Below are positions 51,507 through 59,960 of a stretch of 64,000 bases of DNA, piece by piece. The translations under genes and the position numbers were made by a program. Source of the DNA: CAYNSB01 sp964399625 (GTDB lineage Bacteria > Planctomycetota > Phycisphaerae > Phycisphaerales > UBA1924). Position 1 is the stretch's first letter; the number at the start of each line of letters is the position of its first letter. The notes beneath the pieces were generated by a model. That model saw only the letters and a program-made list of their open reading frames with translations, was not told where the DNA came from and made no database searches. Location: positions 32,132 to 96,131 of the forward strand of contig CAYNSB010000004.1 in the NCBI GenBank assembly GCA_964399625.1. The letters are read 5' to 3'.

Positions 51507-52649
51507 TCAGGAACGGGTCGTCCCTCGCGTCCACCACCCGCCCACCGCCACGGCGCGCCCCTTCTGGATGATGCCCAGCGCCACAACCCCCACAAGCACC
51601 ATCGCCACGCTGAGCCACTGCCCGCGCGAAAGCCCCACAAACCGCTGCACCGCGAGCTGCGCGTCGGGCAGACGCCAGAGCTCCGTGAGCACCCGCATGA
51701 TGCCGTACGCGATGAGGAACCAGCAGCCAACGACGCCCGGACGCCGCGGGCGCGCCGCGATGAGCCACAGAATGCCCATGAGCGCCAGCCCCTCGGCCGC
51801 CGCCTGGTACAGCTGCGACGGGTGGCGCGCCGAGACATAGGGCTCGATCTGTCGGGCGAGTTCGCGCCCGCTGCTCCCCCACTGCTGGATGCGATCGAGC
51901 GCCCGCTCCCACGTCTGCGAGAAGGTGTCGCCCGGGCGTGTGAGCCCCGCGCGATCGAGGATCTGCTCCAGCTCGCGCCAGCGTTGATCGTCCAGGAGTG
52001 AGGCGCGATCCGCGATGACCCGCATGTGCCGCAGGCGCTCATCGTCGAGTTCCTGCGGGAACCGAACCGCCCACCACGGTGCCGCGCCGCCCCCCATCGC
52101 GCCCGGACGCGCCACCACATCGCCGAGCAATTCCCCGTTGATGAAGTTCGCGATCCGTCCCAGGAACAGACCGGGCGGCACCGCCATCGCCAGCGCGTCC
52201 AGCAGGTGCAACGTGCGACGCCCCATCGATGAGACGCTCGCCGCCTGCGGATCGGGAAGGCGTGCCGGCTCGATCCGTCGGCGCGCGATCCAGAACGCCG
52301 CGAGGATCACGCCGATCATCCCGCCGTGGCTCGCCATCCCGCCCTTGTTGAGTTGCAGCACGCCCCAGTACGGTGCCTCGCTCGTGAACAGCGTGAAGAG
52401 CGACGGCTGGTAGAAGATCACGTACCCGAGCCTGCCCCCCACCACCACGCCAAGCACGCACGCGAGCACGACGTCGCCCGCCCTCTCGGGCGCGATGGCG
52501 AGCGCCCGCCGGCGCGCGAGCAGACGCAGCAGCAGCCAGCCCAGCACGAACCCGAGCGAGTACGCCAGCCCGTACCAGCGCACGCCAAAGCTCGGGCCCA
52601 GTCGGAGCACCCACGGGCTGAGATCGTGCAACCAGGCGGCGAGCGTCAT
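51507..52649 (-). CDS. lgt: prolipoprotein diacylglyceryl transferase
   Basis: This 380-residue membrane protein is Lgt: FGVRWYGLAYSLGFVLGWLL, NKGGMASHGGMIGVILAAFW, the signature GLFLGRIANFINGELLGD, and SARHPSQLYQAAAEGLALMG. It adds diacylglycerol from phosphatidylglycerol to the Cys of lipobox proteins such as the OmpA lipoprotein in this window. It is longer than E. coli Lgt because of an insertion of about 75 residues between the signature and the HPSQ motif. The ATG at 52649 follows TAGACT by 7 nt; the frame upstream shadows tatD. Confidence 0.93.
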   Translation of the reverse strand: MTLAAWLHDLSPWVLRLGPSFGVRWYGLAYSLGFVLGWLLLRLLARRRALAIAPERAGDVVLACVLGVVVGGRLGYVIFYQPSLFTLFTSEAPYWGVLQLNKGGMASHGGMIGVILAAFWIARRRIEPARLPDPQAASVSSMGRRTLHLLDALAMAVPPGLFLGRIANFINGELLGDVVARPGAMGGGAAPWWAVRFPQELDDERLRHMRVIADRASLLDDQRWRELEQILDRAGLTRPGDTFSQTWERALDRIQQWGSSGRELARQIEPYVSARHPSQLYQAAAEGLALMGILWLIAARPRRPGVVGCWFLIAYGIMRVLTELWRLPDAQLAVQRFVGLSRGQWLSVAMVLVGVVALGIIQKGRAVAVGGWWTRGTTRS

Positions 52650-52656
52650 GGAGCGG

Positions 52657-52662
52657 AGTCTA
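52657..52662 (-). promoter_or_regulatory. start-proximal -10 hexamer (lgt)
   Basis: TAGACT read on the minus strand ends 7 nt before the lgt ATG, predicting a leaderless transcript and independent transcription from tatD. Confidence 0.5.
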
Positions 52663-52693
52663 CGGTGCGCCGTGCCCGCACGCACGGGCCCGA

Positions 52694-53488
52694 TCACGCG
52701 ATGCCAAAGAACCGACGCGTGTTCTCTTCGAGCTGCCGCTCGAACTCGGGCCACGCCACGCCCCGCAGCTCCGCCAGAAACCGTGCCGTCAGCGACGCCA
52801 TCCAGGGCTCGCAGGGGCGCACGCCACGCTTGGGCTCGGGGGAGAGGAACGGCGCGTCCGTCTCCACCATGATGCGATCGATCGGCACGAGGCGCGCCGC
52901 GTCCTGCACATCGCGCGCGTTGCGGTACGTGACCACCCCGGTGAACGAGATGCACGCGCCAAACTCGAGCACTGCTCGGGCCTCGTCGGGCGTCCCCGTG
53001 AAGCAGTGGAACACGAAGCGCGCCGGATCAAGCGAGCTGCGCCGAAGCACAGGGAGCAAGTCCGCGAACGCCTCGCGACAGTGGACGACAACCGGCAGCG
53101 GTCGGCGCTCGCGCGCCTCCCACTCGCGATGGACCCCCTCGATGAACGCGAGCTGATCCGCGAGCACGCGGTCCTGCAGCGCTCTGGCCGGCTCCTTGTA
53201 GTGGTTGTCGAGCCCCAACTCACCCCACGCGACGCATCGCGCATCCTCCGCGACCCGCCGCAGGTTGGCCCACTCGTGCGGCCCCTGGTCGGAATAGAGC
53301 GGGTGCACGCCCGCGGTGCACCACACGCGATCGTGCGCCCGCGCAATCGCCAGCGCATCCAGGCAATCCTTCGTCGTCGTGGAGATCGTGATGCACCCCG
53401 AAACGCCCGCGGCGCGCGCCGATTCCAGGACCTGAGCGGTCCGGCCCGCGAAATCCGGGAACGTCAGGTGGCAGTGCGTGTCGATCAC
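52694..53488 (-). CDS. tatD: TatD-family metal-dependent deoxyribonuclease
   Basis: This 264-residue TIM-barrel hydrolase has VIDTHCHLTFPDF (HxH at the N terminus), TAGVHPLYSDQG, VAWGELGLDNHYKEP with the metal-binding Glu, VVVHCREAFADLL, FVFHCFTGTPDEA and IMVETDAPFLSPEP. TatD proteins are 3'-5' exonucleases active on DNA. The start GTG at 53488 places HCH at residues 5-7 as usual and is preceded by TACACT at 5 nt. It faces the transglutaminase gene divergently. Confidence 0.92.
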   Translation of the reverse strand: MIDTHCHLTFPDFAGRTAQVLESARAAGVSGCITISTTTKDCLDALAIARAHDRVWCTAGVHPLYSDQGPHEWANLRRVAEDARCVAWGELGLDNHYKEPARALQDRVLADQLAFIEGVHREWEARERRPLPVVVHCREAFADLLPVLRRSSLDPARFVFHCFTGTPDEARAVLEFGACISFTGVVTYRNARDVQDAARLVPIDRIMVETDAPFLSPEPKRGVRPCEPWMASLTARFLAELRGVAWPEFERQLEENTRRFFGIA

Positions 53489-53493
53489 GGATG

Positions 53494-53499
53494 AGTGTA
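53494..53499 (-). promoter_or_regulatory. start-proximal -10 hexamer (tatD)
   Basis: TACACT read on the minus strand ends 5 nt before the GTG at 53488. It lies in an 89-nt divergent region with a matching element for the opposite gene. Confidence 0.5.
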
Positions 53500-53565
53500 G
53501 ATCGGGCCCGCCACGCGACGCGCTCGCGGAGCACGGGGCGGCACGGACGCAGGATCGGCCCGTCG

Positions 53566-53571
53566 TAGAAT
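53566..53571 (+). promoter_or_regulatory. start-proximal -10 hexamer (transglutaminase gene)
   Basis: TAGAAT ends 6 nt before the ATG at 53578 and predicts a leaderless transcript. Confidence 0.5.
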
Positions 53572-53577
53572 CCCCGC

Positions 53578-55089
53578 ATGAACGCCCCACCATCGCTTGC
53601 CGATCTGCCGTCGCGTTGGTACCGATGGTTCGCGTGCGTGCTCGCGTTCGTGTGCGCCGCGGGCGCGGCGGCGGGCGATCTCGAACGCTGGTACATCGTC
53701 CGCATGGAGGGGCAGCACGCGGGCTGGATGAGCATCTCCGAACGAGCCGAGGGCGATCGCGTGCTGAGCCGAAGCTCAATGAGCCTGAGCGTGGCGCGCG
53801 GCTCCACAAACGTCTCGATCTCGATGGAGGGGGAGTTCGTCGAGGGCAAGGACGGCACGCCGCTCTCGATGTCCTCAACCCAGAAACTCGGAAACGTGCC
53901 CGTGGAGTCGCGCGGCGAGTTCAAACGCACCGAGCACGGTGTGGAGCTTTCGCTCACCACAACCCAGCAGGGAAGCAAGACCCGCAGCACGACCACCCTG
54001 CCCAGCGACGGGTGGCTCGCCCCCGCCGCGGCGGCACGCTCTGTCGCGAGGCAGCTCACCAAAGAGGCCAGGGACATCGTGGTGCGGACGCTCGATCCCA
54101 CGAGCGGACCGGAGATCGAGACGATCACGCGCCGCAACATCGAGCGGGCACGCCTGAACGTGGGCGGGCGCTCGCGTGACGTGTTCAAGTGCGAGTCGAG
54201 CGCGTCCTCGGCGCCCGGCATCAACTCCATCGAGTACCTGGATGCGGACGGCACGCCCGTGAAATTCACCGCGAACCTCGGCGGCATCGCCCTCGAGTTC
54301 GAGGAATCGTCCAAGGACGAGGCGACGCGTTCTCTCCGCCCGCCCGAGGTGATGGTCGCGACATTCGTGCGCCCGGATCGTCCGATCGATCTCGCCCGCG
54401 CACGCACGCGAGCGACGTACACCCTCGCCGTGCCGCAGGGCGAACTCCCCGCGATTCCCGCCACGGGCACGCAGCGGTCGGAAGCGATCGATCCACGTCG
54501 CGCCCGCGTGAGCGTGGGCGTCCGCGACGCCGCACCACAGGCGGACTCGCACGATCGCGCGTTCGTGATCGCCAATTCGATGATCAACAGCGAGGACCCC
54601 GAGATCCGGGAACTCGCCGCGCGCGCATTGAAGAGCGCCCCCGCCGATCGGGCGGCACGGGCCGAGCGCCTGCGCCGCTTCGTGCACGGGTACATCACGC
54701 GCAAGGACCTCGACACCGCGCTCGCCAGCGCCAGCGAGGTCGCGCGAACGCACGCGGGCGACTGCACGGAGCACGCGGTGCTCCTGGCGGCGCTGCTCAG
54801 GGCCGATGGAATCCCCTCTCGGATCGTGAGCGGGCTGATCTACGCAGACCGCTTCGCCGGCGCCCAGGACGTGTTCGCGTACCACATGTGGACCCAGGCG
54901 CTCCTGGATTCGAATGGCTCTCCATCCTGGATCGATCTGGACGCGACGCTCTCGGGCGAGCGGGCCTTCGACGCGACCCACATCGCGATCATGACCTCGG
55001 CGATGGAGGACGGCAAGGCGACGGGCGCGATGGCGTCGATCGTGCCGCTGCTGGGAAGGCTCTCGATCACGGTGGACCATGTCGAGTGA
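53578..55089 (+). CDS. exported transglutaminase-like protein
   Basis: This 503-residue protein has a signal peptide (WFACVLAFVCAAGAAAG), a long beta-rich region (WYIVRMEGQHAGWMSISERA), and a C-terminal transglutaminase-like domain with a complete triad: Cys396 in HAGDCTEHAVLLAALLRADG, His436 in AYHMWTQAL and Asp453 in WIDLDATL. Such domains act as cysteine peptidases or amidases. The start ATG is supported by TAGAAT six nt upstream. The last 11 nt overlap nnrD. The periplasmic or surface substrate is unknown. Confidence 0.82.
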   Translation: MNAPPSLADLPSRWYRWFACVLAFVCAAGAAAGDLERWYIVRMEGQHAGWMSISERAEGDRVLSRSSMSLSVARGSTNVSISMEGEFVEGKDGTPLSMSSTQKLGNVPVESRGEFKRTEHGVELSLTTTQQGSKTRSTTTLPSDGWLAPAAAARSVARQLTKEARDIVVRTLDPTSGPEIETITRRNIERARLNVGGRSRDVFKCESSASSAPGINSIEYLDADGTPVKFTANLGGIALEFEESSKDEATRSLRPPEVMVATFVRPDRPIDLARARTRATYTLAVPQGELPAIPATGTQRSEAIDPRRARVSVGVRDAAPQADSHDRAFVIANSMINSEDPEIRELAARALKSAPADRAARAERLRRFVHGYITRKDLDTALASASEVARTHAGDCTEHAVLLAALLRADGIPSRIVSGLIYADRFAGAQDVFAYHMWTQALLDSNGSPSWIDLDATLSGERAFDATHIAIMTSAMEDGKATGAMASIVPLLGRLSITVDHVE

Positions 55090-56008
55090 CCCCACCACCA
55101 CCGCGCCCCCGCTGCCGCGCCTGCCCGCGCGCGATCCCGCGGGGCACAAGGGAACGTTCGGCACCGTCGGCGTGATCGGCGGGTGCGCACGCTCGGACCT
55201 CCGCATGATCGGCGCGCCGGCCCTGGTGGCCCGTGCCGCGCTGCGGGCGGGGTGTGGGCTCGCCAAGGTGCTCGTGCCCGAGCCGATCGCCAACGCCGTG
55301 CTCTCGATCTGCCCCTCCTCGACCGCGATGCCGATGCCCACGGACGCGCACGGCAGGCTTGTGCCGCACGAGGCCGCCGAAGTTCTCGATCACGCGATCG
55401 ACCCGTCTGGCGCCGGAGCGTCGTGCCTCGTCGTGGGCCCGGGCATGGGGCAGGGCGATGAGGTGCAGCCGATCGCGCTCCGCGCCGTGCAGCAGGAATC
55501 CGTCCCCGTCGTCGTCGATGCCGATGCGCTCAACGCGCTCTCCCAGATCGTCGAACTCCCGCGCGACTTCCGCGCCGCGGCGATCCTCACGCCCCACCCC
55601 GGCGAGTATCGCCGACTCGCCGCTTCGCTCAACATCGCCGTTGACCCGGTGCGGCAGGACACACGCGAGCGCGCGGCCACGGCGCTCGCGCAGCGCCTGG
55701 GGTGCATCGTCGTCCTCAAGGGGCATCGTTCGGTGGTCTCCGATGGTCACCGCGCCTGGATCAACGACGCGGGCGGGCCGGAGCTCGCCACCGCGGGCAC
55801 GGGCGATGTGCTCTCGGGCATCATCGGCGGGCTCGTCGCCCAGTGGTGCGCCAACAGATCGCTCTCGCTCTTCGACGCCGCGCGCCTGGGCGTGCGCGCA
55901 CACGGGATCGCGGGACGCCTGTGGCGCGAGCGATATCGCGCCCAGGCCGGCCTTCTCGCGACGGATCTGACGGAATTCGTGCCCGAGGCGCTCGAATCGT
56001 TGCGTTGA
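55079..56008 (+). CDS. nnrD: ADP/ATP-dependent NAD(P)H-hydrate dehydratase
   Basis: This 309-residue ribokinase-fold enzyme has KGTFGTVGVIGGCARSD near the N terminus, VVGPGMGQGD, VVVDADALNAL, AILTPHPGEYRRLA and the signature ATAGTGDVLSGIIGG (about residues 237-251). It repairs hydrated NAD(P)H. The usual fused epimerase domain (NnrE) is absent, so this is the single-domain form. The ATG at 55079 lies in the end of the transglutaminase gene (11-nt overlap), so the two are coupled. Confidence 0.92.
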   Translation: MSSDPTTTAPPLPRLPARDPAGHKGTFGTVGVIGGCARSDLRMIGAPALVARAALRAGCGLAKVLVPEPIANAVLSICPSSTAMPMPTDAHGRLVPHEAAEVLDHAIDPSGAGASCLVVGPGMGQGDEVQPIALRAVQQESVPVVVDADALNALSQIVELPRDFRAAAILTPHPGEYRRLAASLNIAVDPVRQDTRERAATALAQRLGCIVVLKGHRSVVSDGHRAWINDAGGPELATAGTGDVLSGIIGGLVAQWCANRSLSLFDAARLGVRAHGIAGRLWRERYRAQAGLLATDLTEFVPEALESLR

Positions 56009-56042
56009 ATCGCGCCCGTGCCGCCCATTCCGCCCGCCATGC

Positions 56043-56069
56043 TTGACACGCGCGGCACCCCCCGGTACC
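56043..56069 (+). promoter_or_regulatory. candidate promoter of the cobalamin-riboswitch operon
   Basis: A consensus -35 TTGACA at 56043-56048 and a -10-like TACCGT at 56064-56069 are separated by 15 nt, shorter than ideal. Initiation near 56076 would place the riboswitch at the very 5' end of the RNA, which supports the pair. Confidence 0.45.
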
Positions 56070-56077
56070 GTGCCCCC

Positions 56078-56382
56078 GTCATCGGTGCCCCGCGCGCTCC
56101 ACGGGCTCGCGGGGCTGAAAAGGGAAGCGTGGTGCGGCGTCTGCTCGCTGCGTGCAGCACGGGCAACTCCAATTCCACCGCGGACGCGCCGCCGTAAGGG
56201 GCACGAACCCGCGACTTCTCGGGAGAGCATGGATCGAGCGGTACCGCCGCTCGCCCCGCCTGCTCCCACCACTGACGCAGGGCCCGCCAGTCGGGGCCCG
56301 CCCACACGGTTGGGGCGTCGGGAAGGTTGAAGTCGCGTCCCGGGATCATTCCCGGGCGGGCCCCAAGCCGGAAGACCTGCCG
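56078..56382 (+). promoter_or_regulatory. cobalamin (B12) riboswitch
   Basis: Conserved aptamer blocks occur in the right order: GGTGCC (56082-56087); a CCCCGCG/CGCGGGG stem (56086-56092 with 56106-56112); CTGAAAAGGGAAGCGTGGTGC, of the AAAGGGAA...GGTG type; ACTCC and CCACCG closing an enlarged P5; GACGCGCCGCCGTAAGG, matching the core of the E. coli btuB element; and the 3' signature CCAAGCCGGAAGACCTGCC (56361-56379). The variable arm between core and 3' end is long and GC-rich. It lies on the same strand as, and 215 nt before, the surface-protein gene at 56597. Cobalamin riboswitches usually switch genes off when B12 is ample. The remaining 56383-56596 holds no gene that I can support and probably contains the expression platform. 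Confidence 0.85.
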
Positions 56383-56596
56383 CTGACGAGTGCTGTGGCC
56401 GCCCTCGCGTGCCCCCGCAACGTCGCGGAGGCAGGGCGCCGGCAAGGCTCGCGTCGCGCCCCTGGGTGCGCGCCTTCCCGGCTTTCCCGCGAGTGCGGCC
56501 AATCCAAACGCCAGGGGACGTCCTGCGCGAATCGGGACGAAGCGCCGGTGTCTGCGCGCCCTTCCATGGGCGAACGCGCCGGCAGAAAGACTGGTC

Positions 56597-57421
56597 ATGC
56601 GGATTCTGGCTGTGTCGTCCCGTTCACGGGTGGCGATCTCGTTCATCGGCGTCGTTGTCGCGGCCGCGGGCGCGCTGGGCGCAAGCCCATTCGCGACTCA
56701 GGTCGTGTCGTACACGCCGGGCACGGGCACCTCCCCGGGCTTTGACAACCCCCTGGTCGCGCTGGGTGAGCCCTCGCGCTTCACGCCCGACGCGAACTTC
56801 CCGGCCGCTGTCACGCCCTTCAGCGCGCCCTACAAGGGCGAGCAGATCGTGTCGGTCGGCGCCGGTGGCTCGCTCGTGCTCGCGTTCGATCACCCGGTGA
56901 CCAACGACCCGCAGAACCCGTTCGGCGTTGATCTGCTCGTGTTCGGAAACTCGTTCTTCTACGACCCGATCACCTTCACCGCCCGCGCCGATGAGCTCTT
57001 CGGGGGCCGCGGAAAGCTCGAGGTCTCGCCCGACGGCGCCGCCTGGACGACGGTGCCCAACTTCCGACCCGACGGCGTCTATCCCACGCTGGGCTACGCG
57101 GACCTCACCGACGCGTTCGCGACCGCGCCCGGTGCCGTGCCCACCGATTTCACGCGCCCCGTTGATCCATCGCTCGACTGGCACGCCAAGAACTTCGCGC
57201 AGCTCGTCGTGGGCTACAACGGCTCGGGCGGCGGCGCCGGGGTGGACATCGGCGCTCTGGGGCTCTCGTCGGTCTCGTTCCTGCGCTTCACCGTGCCCGC
57301 GGGCGAGAGCGGCGTGGTGAACATCGACGCCGTCTCGGATGTCGCCGCCGTGCCCGCGCCGGGAGTCGGCGCGAGCATGATGCTCGCCGGCGCGACGCTC
57401 GCGCGACGGAGGCGCCGATGA
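56597..57421 (+). CDS. cobalamin-regulated surface protein with PEP-CTERM-like tail
   Basis: This 274-residue protein has a signal peptide (VAISFIGVVVAAAGALG), a Gly/Pro/Phe-rich body (PGFDNPLVALGEPSRFTPD; GGSLVLAFDHPVTNDPQNPF; DLLVFGNSFFYDP; VSFLRFTVPAGESG) and a C-terminal VPAPG, hydrophobic stretch and RRRRR. The body looks like a secreted beta-sandwich that I cannot assign to a named family. It is the first gene after the cobalamin riboswitch, and its stop overlaps the propeller gene (ATGA). A role in B12 or cobamide capture, or a B12-linked surface change, is inference from regulation only. The ATG at 56597 is the first Met before the signal peptide. Confidence 0.7.
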   Translation: MRILAVSSRSRVAISFIGVVVAAAGALGASPFATQVVSYTPGTGTSPGFDNPLVALGEPSRFTPDANFPAAVTPFSAPYKGEQIVSVGAGGSLVLAFDHPVTNDPQNPFGVDLLVFGNSFFYDPITFTARADELFGGRGKLEVSPDGAAWTTVPNFRPDGVYPTLGYADLTDAFATAPGAVPTDFTRPVDPSLDWHAKNFAQLVVGYNGSGGGAGVDIGALGLSSVSFLRFTVPAGESGVVNIDAVSDVAAVPAPGVGASMMLAGATLARRRRR

Positions 57422-59031
57422 TCGTGCGCCACGCCCGATGGAGTGCTCGTGCGGCTGCTCTCGCAGCGCTGGCGGGATGGGCCACGCCCACACCCGCGCA
57501 GCCCTGGACGACGTACGCCGGCTCGAACCAGCGAGCGTCCACCGCGACGCGCTCACCGGCGTCCATCACCACGGCGCGATGGGTGTGCTCGCAGGATCTT
57601 GCCGGCAACGCCATCACCTTCGCGGGGCAGTCGGGCGTCGTCGCGACGAGCAGCCGCGTCTTCGCGATCGGCAAAGCCGTGGGCGTGTGGCGCCTGTTCG
57701 CGATCGACGCGACTTCGGGCCGTGTCGCGTGGCAGTCGACGGTCAACGCGCCGGTGGTCGACTCCTGGTCCACGCCGACGCTCGACCTCGCGAACCAGTC
57801 GGTGCTCGTTGCTGCGGGGCAGTCGCTCGCCGCGTTCGATATGAACTCCGGCTCGCCCCGCTGGAGCGCCGCGCTGCCCCGATCCGTCGTGAACGCCTCG
57901 CCCCTCGTCACGGACGACCGCGGACCTGCCGATCGCGCGCTCATCACCGACTACGACGGCTTTGGAGCCGGCGCTCGCCTGCACTGCATCAACGTCGATC
58001 CATTCGACGCCGTGAACAACCCGTACCAGCCGGGACAGATCGTCTGGTCGCGCGCGATCGGGGGCTCCTCGGGCAATTCGCCGGCCTACGCGCAGGGCAC
58101 TGTCTACGTCGCCACGACGGGAGATGGCGCGGGCGCTGGTGGGCGGGTCCTCGCGTTCCCCATCGAGGGCGACGCGCAGACGCCGCCAACCTGGGCGTAC
58201 GTCGCGCCGCCGGGCGTGGGGTTCTTCGGAGGCGTCACGATCGCCAGCACCGCAAACTCCGTGTACGCGGCGTCGTACGCGTTCTTCGGCGATCAGCTCG
58301 CCGCGACGCTCGTGAAGTTGAACGCCAGCACGGGAGATGTGCGCTGGACCACGCCGTGCAACCGCACGAGCTCGACGCCCGTGGTCCTTCCAACGGGGCA
58401 CGTGGTGCTCTGTGGGGGCGTGCAGGGGTTCGGCAGCGTGCCCTCGATCGAGCTCTTCCAGGACGATGTCACGCACGCGACGTTGCTCTGGGATACCGCG
58501 CTCGCGACCTGGAGCGACGCGAACGCCAACGGCTCGCTCGATGCGGGCGAGTATCTCGCCGTGGGCGGGTGGTCCACGCTGGGAATTGCTTCGCCGGCAC
58601 CCGGCGCCGCGGGCCCGGGCCCGGCGTGGTCGCTCCTGGTGGGCGCGATCCCGTCGGGCACCGGGACCGCCGGCGCGAACGCGGACCTCTTCCGCCTCGA
58701 TCTCTCGCGGGCGCCCACGGACTCCGTCTTTGTCGCGGATCACTTCGCGGGCGCTGGATCAACGCCGGCGATCGCGATCGACGGGCCCGCTGCGTCGCTT
58801 TACACGATCGGCCCCGCCGGGCTCTACGCGCTGGGCGGGCCCGCCTGCTACGCCAACTGCGATGGCAACACGACAAGCCCGCTGCTCAGCGCCTCGGACT
58901 TCACCTGCTTCCTGACGCGCTTCCGCGCGGGCGACCCCCTCGCCAACTGCGACGGAACCACCTCCGCTCCGCTGCTCAGCGCCGCGGACTTCACCTGCTT
59001 CCTGTCGCGCTTCCGCGGAGGATGTCCTTGA
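57418..59031 (+). CDS. PQQ-type beta-propeller protein with dockerin-like C-terminal repeats
   Basis: This 537-residue exported protein has a signal peptide (ARAAALAALAGWATPTPAQ) and repeated propeller blades of the PQQ/PQQ-like type, for example WRLFAIDATSGRVAWQSTVN, QSLAAFDMNSGSPRWSAAL, ARLHCINVDPFDA and ATLVKLNASTGDVRWTT. It ends with two 30-residue Cys-rich dockerin-like repeats (about residues 477-537: ANCDGNTTSPLL..., DFTCFLTRFRAGDP, and the near-copy). It overlaps the preceding gene (ATGA at 57418) and so shares its cobalamin riboswitch. BtuG of Bacteroides is also a surface beta-propeller for B12, but sequence similarity is not shown here. Confidence 0.8.
   Translation: MIVRHARWSARAAALAALAGWATPTPAQPWTTYAGSNQRASTATRSPASITTARWVCSQDLAGNAITFAGQSGVVATSSRVFAIGKAVGVWRLFAIDATSGRVAWQSTVNAPVVDSWSTPTLDLANQSVLVAAGQSLAAFDMNSGSPRWSAALPRSVVNASPLVTDDRGPADRALITDYDGFGAGARLHCINVDPFDAVNNPYQPGQIVWSRAIGGSSGNSPAYAQGTVYVATTGDGAGAGGRVLAFPIEGDAQTPPTWAYVAPPGVGFFGGVTIASTANSVYAASYAFFGDQLAATLVKLNASTGDVRWTTPCNRTSSTPVVLPTGHVVLCGGVQGFGSVPSIELFQDDVTHATLLWDTALATWSDANANGSLDAGEYLAVGGWSTLGIASPAPGAAGPGPAWSLLVGAIPSGTGTAGANADLFRLDLSRAPTDSVFVADHFAGAGSTPAIAIDGPAASLYTIGPAGLYALGGPACYANCDGNTTSPLLSASDFTCFLTRFRAGDPLANCDGTTSAPLLSAADFTCFLSRFRGGCP
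58852..59028 (+). repeat. two tandem 30-codon dockerin-like repeats
   Basis: Copy one starts at 58852 and copy two at 58942, a 90-nt period. Each codes for ANCDG, a Thr/Ser/Pro turn, LLSA(S/A)DFTCFL and a (T/S)RFR tail. The Asp/Asn spacing suggests calcium binding. The near-identical ends fit recent duplication or strong constraint. Confidence 0.75.
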
Positions 59032-59867
59032 CTCGCCGCGCGTTCACGCTCATCGAGCTGCTTGTGTGCATCGCGATCGTCGCGATGCTGCTGGGCCTCC
59101 TGCTGCCCTCGCTCGCCGGCGCTCGTGAGGCGGCACGCGCCGGCGCGTGCCTCTCCAACCAGCGCCAGATGGTCATCGCCTGGACGCTCTACGCGCAGTC
59201 CAACCAGGATCGCGCCATGCCCCTCGCCGATGAGCGCTCGAGCGCGCGGATCGTGTACTGGTGGGGCTCGCTCGAATTCTCTTCCCCGGGGACCGCCAAC
59301 GGAGCCGGCACCAGCGCACCACGGATCGATGCCTCACGCGGCTTCCTGGCCCCGCACATGGACGCGCCGCTCGCGGCGCGATCCGTCTTCGAATGCCCCG
59401 CGCAGCCCTGGGGCTCCTACCGCGCCCAACCCATGTCGCTCACGCCCCCGCAGCCCACGAGCACGTACGGGTACAACGGGTACTTCCTCGCGCCCGCGTC
59501 CACGCCGGGATGGAACCGCGCGATCGCCGATCAGCGCTGGCAACGGCTGGGCGAACTGACGCAGGCCGAGGAATTGCTCGTGTTCGCGGACACGATGCTC
59601 GCAGGCTCCACCCCCCGCAATTGCGCACTTCTTGATCCGCCATTCCTGTTCGATCGTGCCGAGGGCTGGTCGGCCAACCCCGCGCCGACCACCTCTTTCA
59701 GGCATCGCCTGGGTGCGCTGGGCACCACAAACGCGGCCAGGGCCGACGGAAGCGTGCGCGCGTTCGCTGCAAATCCGGAGTGGCTTGTCAACGATTCATT
59801 GCGGATTGGTTCCGTCGGAATCCGCAATGATCCGAGGTATGTTCCGGGGTGGACGCGCTGGCGATGA
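59022..59867 (+). CDS. pseudopilin-like protein (DUF1559-like)
   Basis: This 281-residue protein starts MSLTRRAFTLIELLVCIAIV, a type IV prepilin-like leader with the Phe/Glu pattern, then AMLLGLLLPSLAGAREAARA as the N-terminal helix, typical of planctomycete DUF1559-type proteins. The rest is a beta-rich head (RDPxxF-like loops; TSFRHRLGALGTTNAARADG with His and Asp-Gly). The ATG at 59022 is preceded by GGAGG and overlaps the propeller stop by 10 nt, so it is the third gene of the riboswitch operon. It may export or assemble surface proteins. Confidence 0.78.
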   Translation: MSLTRRAFTLIELLVCIAIVAMLLGLLLPSLAGAREAARAGACLSNQRQMVIAWTLYAQSNQDRAMPLADERSSARIVYWWGSLEFSSPGTANGAGTSAPRIDASRGFLAPHMDAPLAARSVFECPAQPWGSYRAQPMSLTPPQPTSTYGYNGYFLAPASTPGWNRAIADQRWQRLGELTQAEELLVFADTMLAGSTPRNCALLDPPFLFDRAEGWSANPAPTTSFRHRLGALGTTNAARADGSVRAFAANPEWLVNDSLRIGSVGIRNDPRYVPGWTRWR

Positions 59868-59960
59868 TCTAGCACAATGTGCGAGTCGATCGCGCCGATA
59901 TCGCACACGCCGGGAAGTCGGCGCGGAGTCGGCCGAGTCCCCACGTCGGAGCGCCAGCGC

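Noticed and set aside
56405..56430. Second CCCCGCAACG block that looks like a B12-box after the riboswitch
   Set aside because: It lacks the other conserved blocks and is best explained as part of a local GC hairpin or expression platform.
55747..56646. 299-codon minus-strand frame over nnrD and the riboswitch
   Set aside because: It would run antisense through a conserved RNA element; the translation is low complexity.
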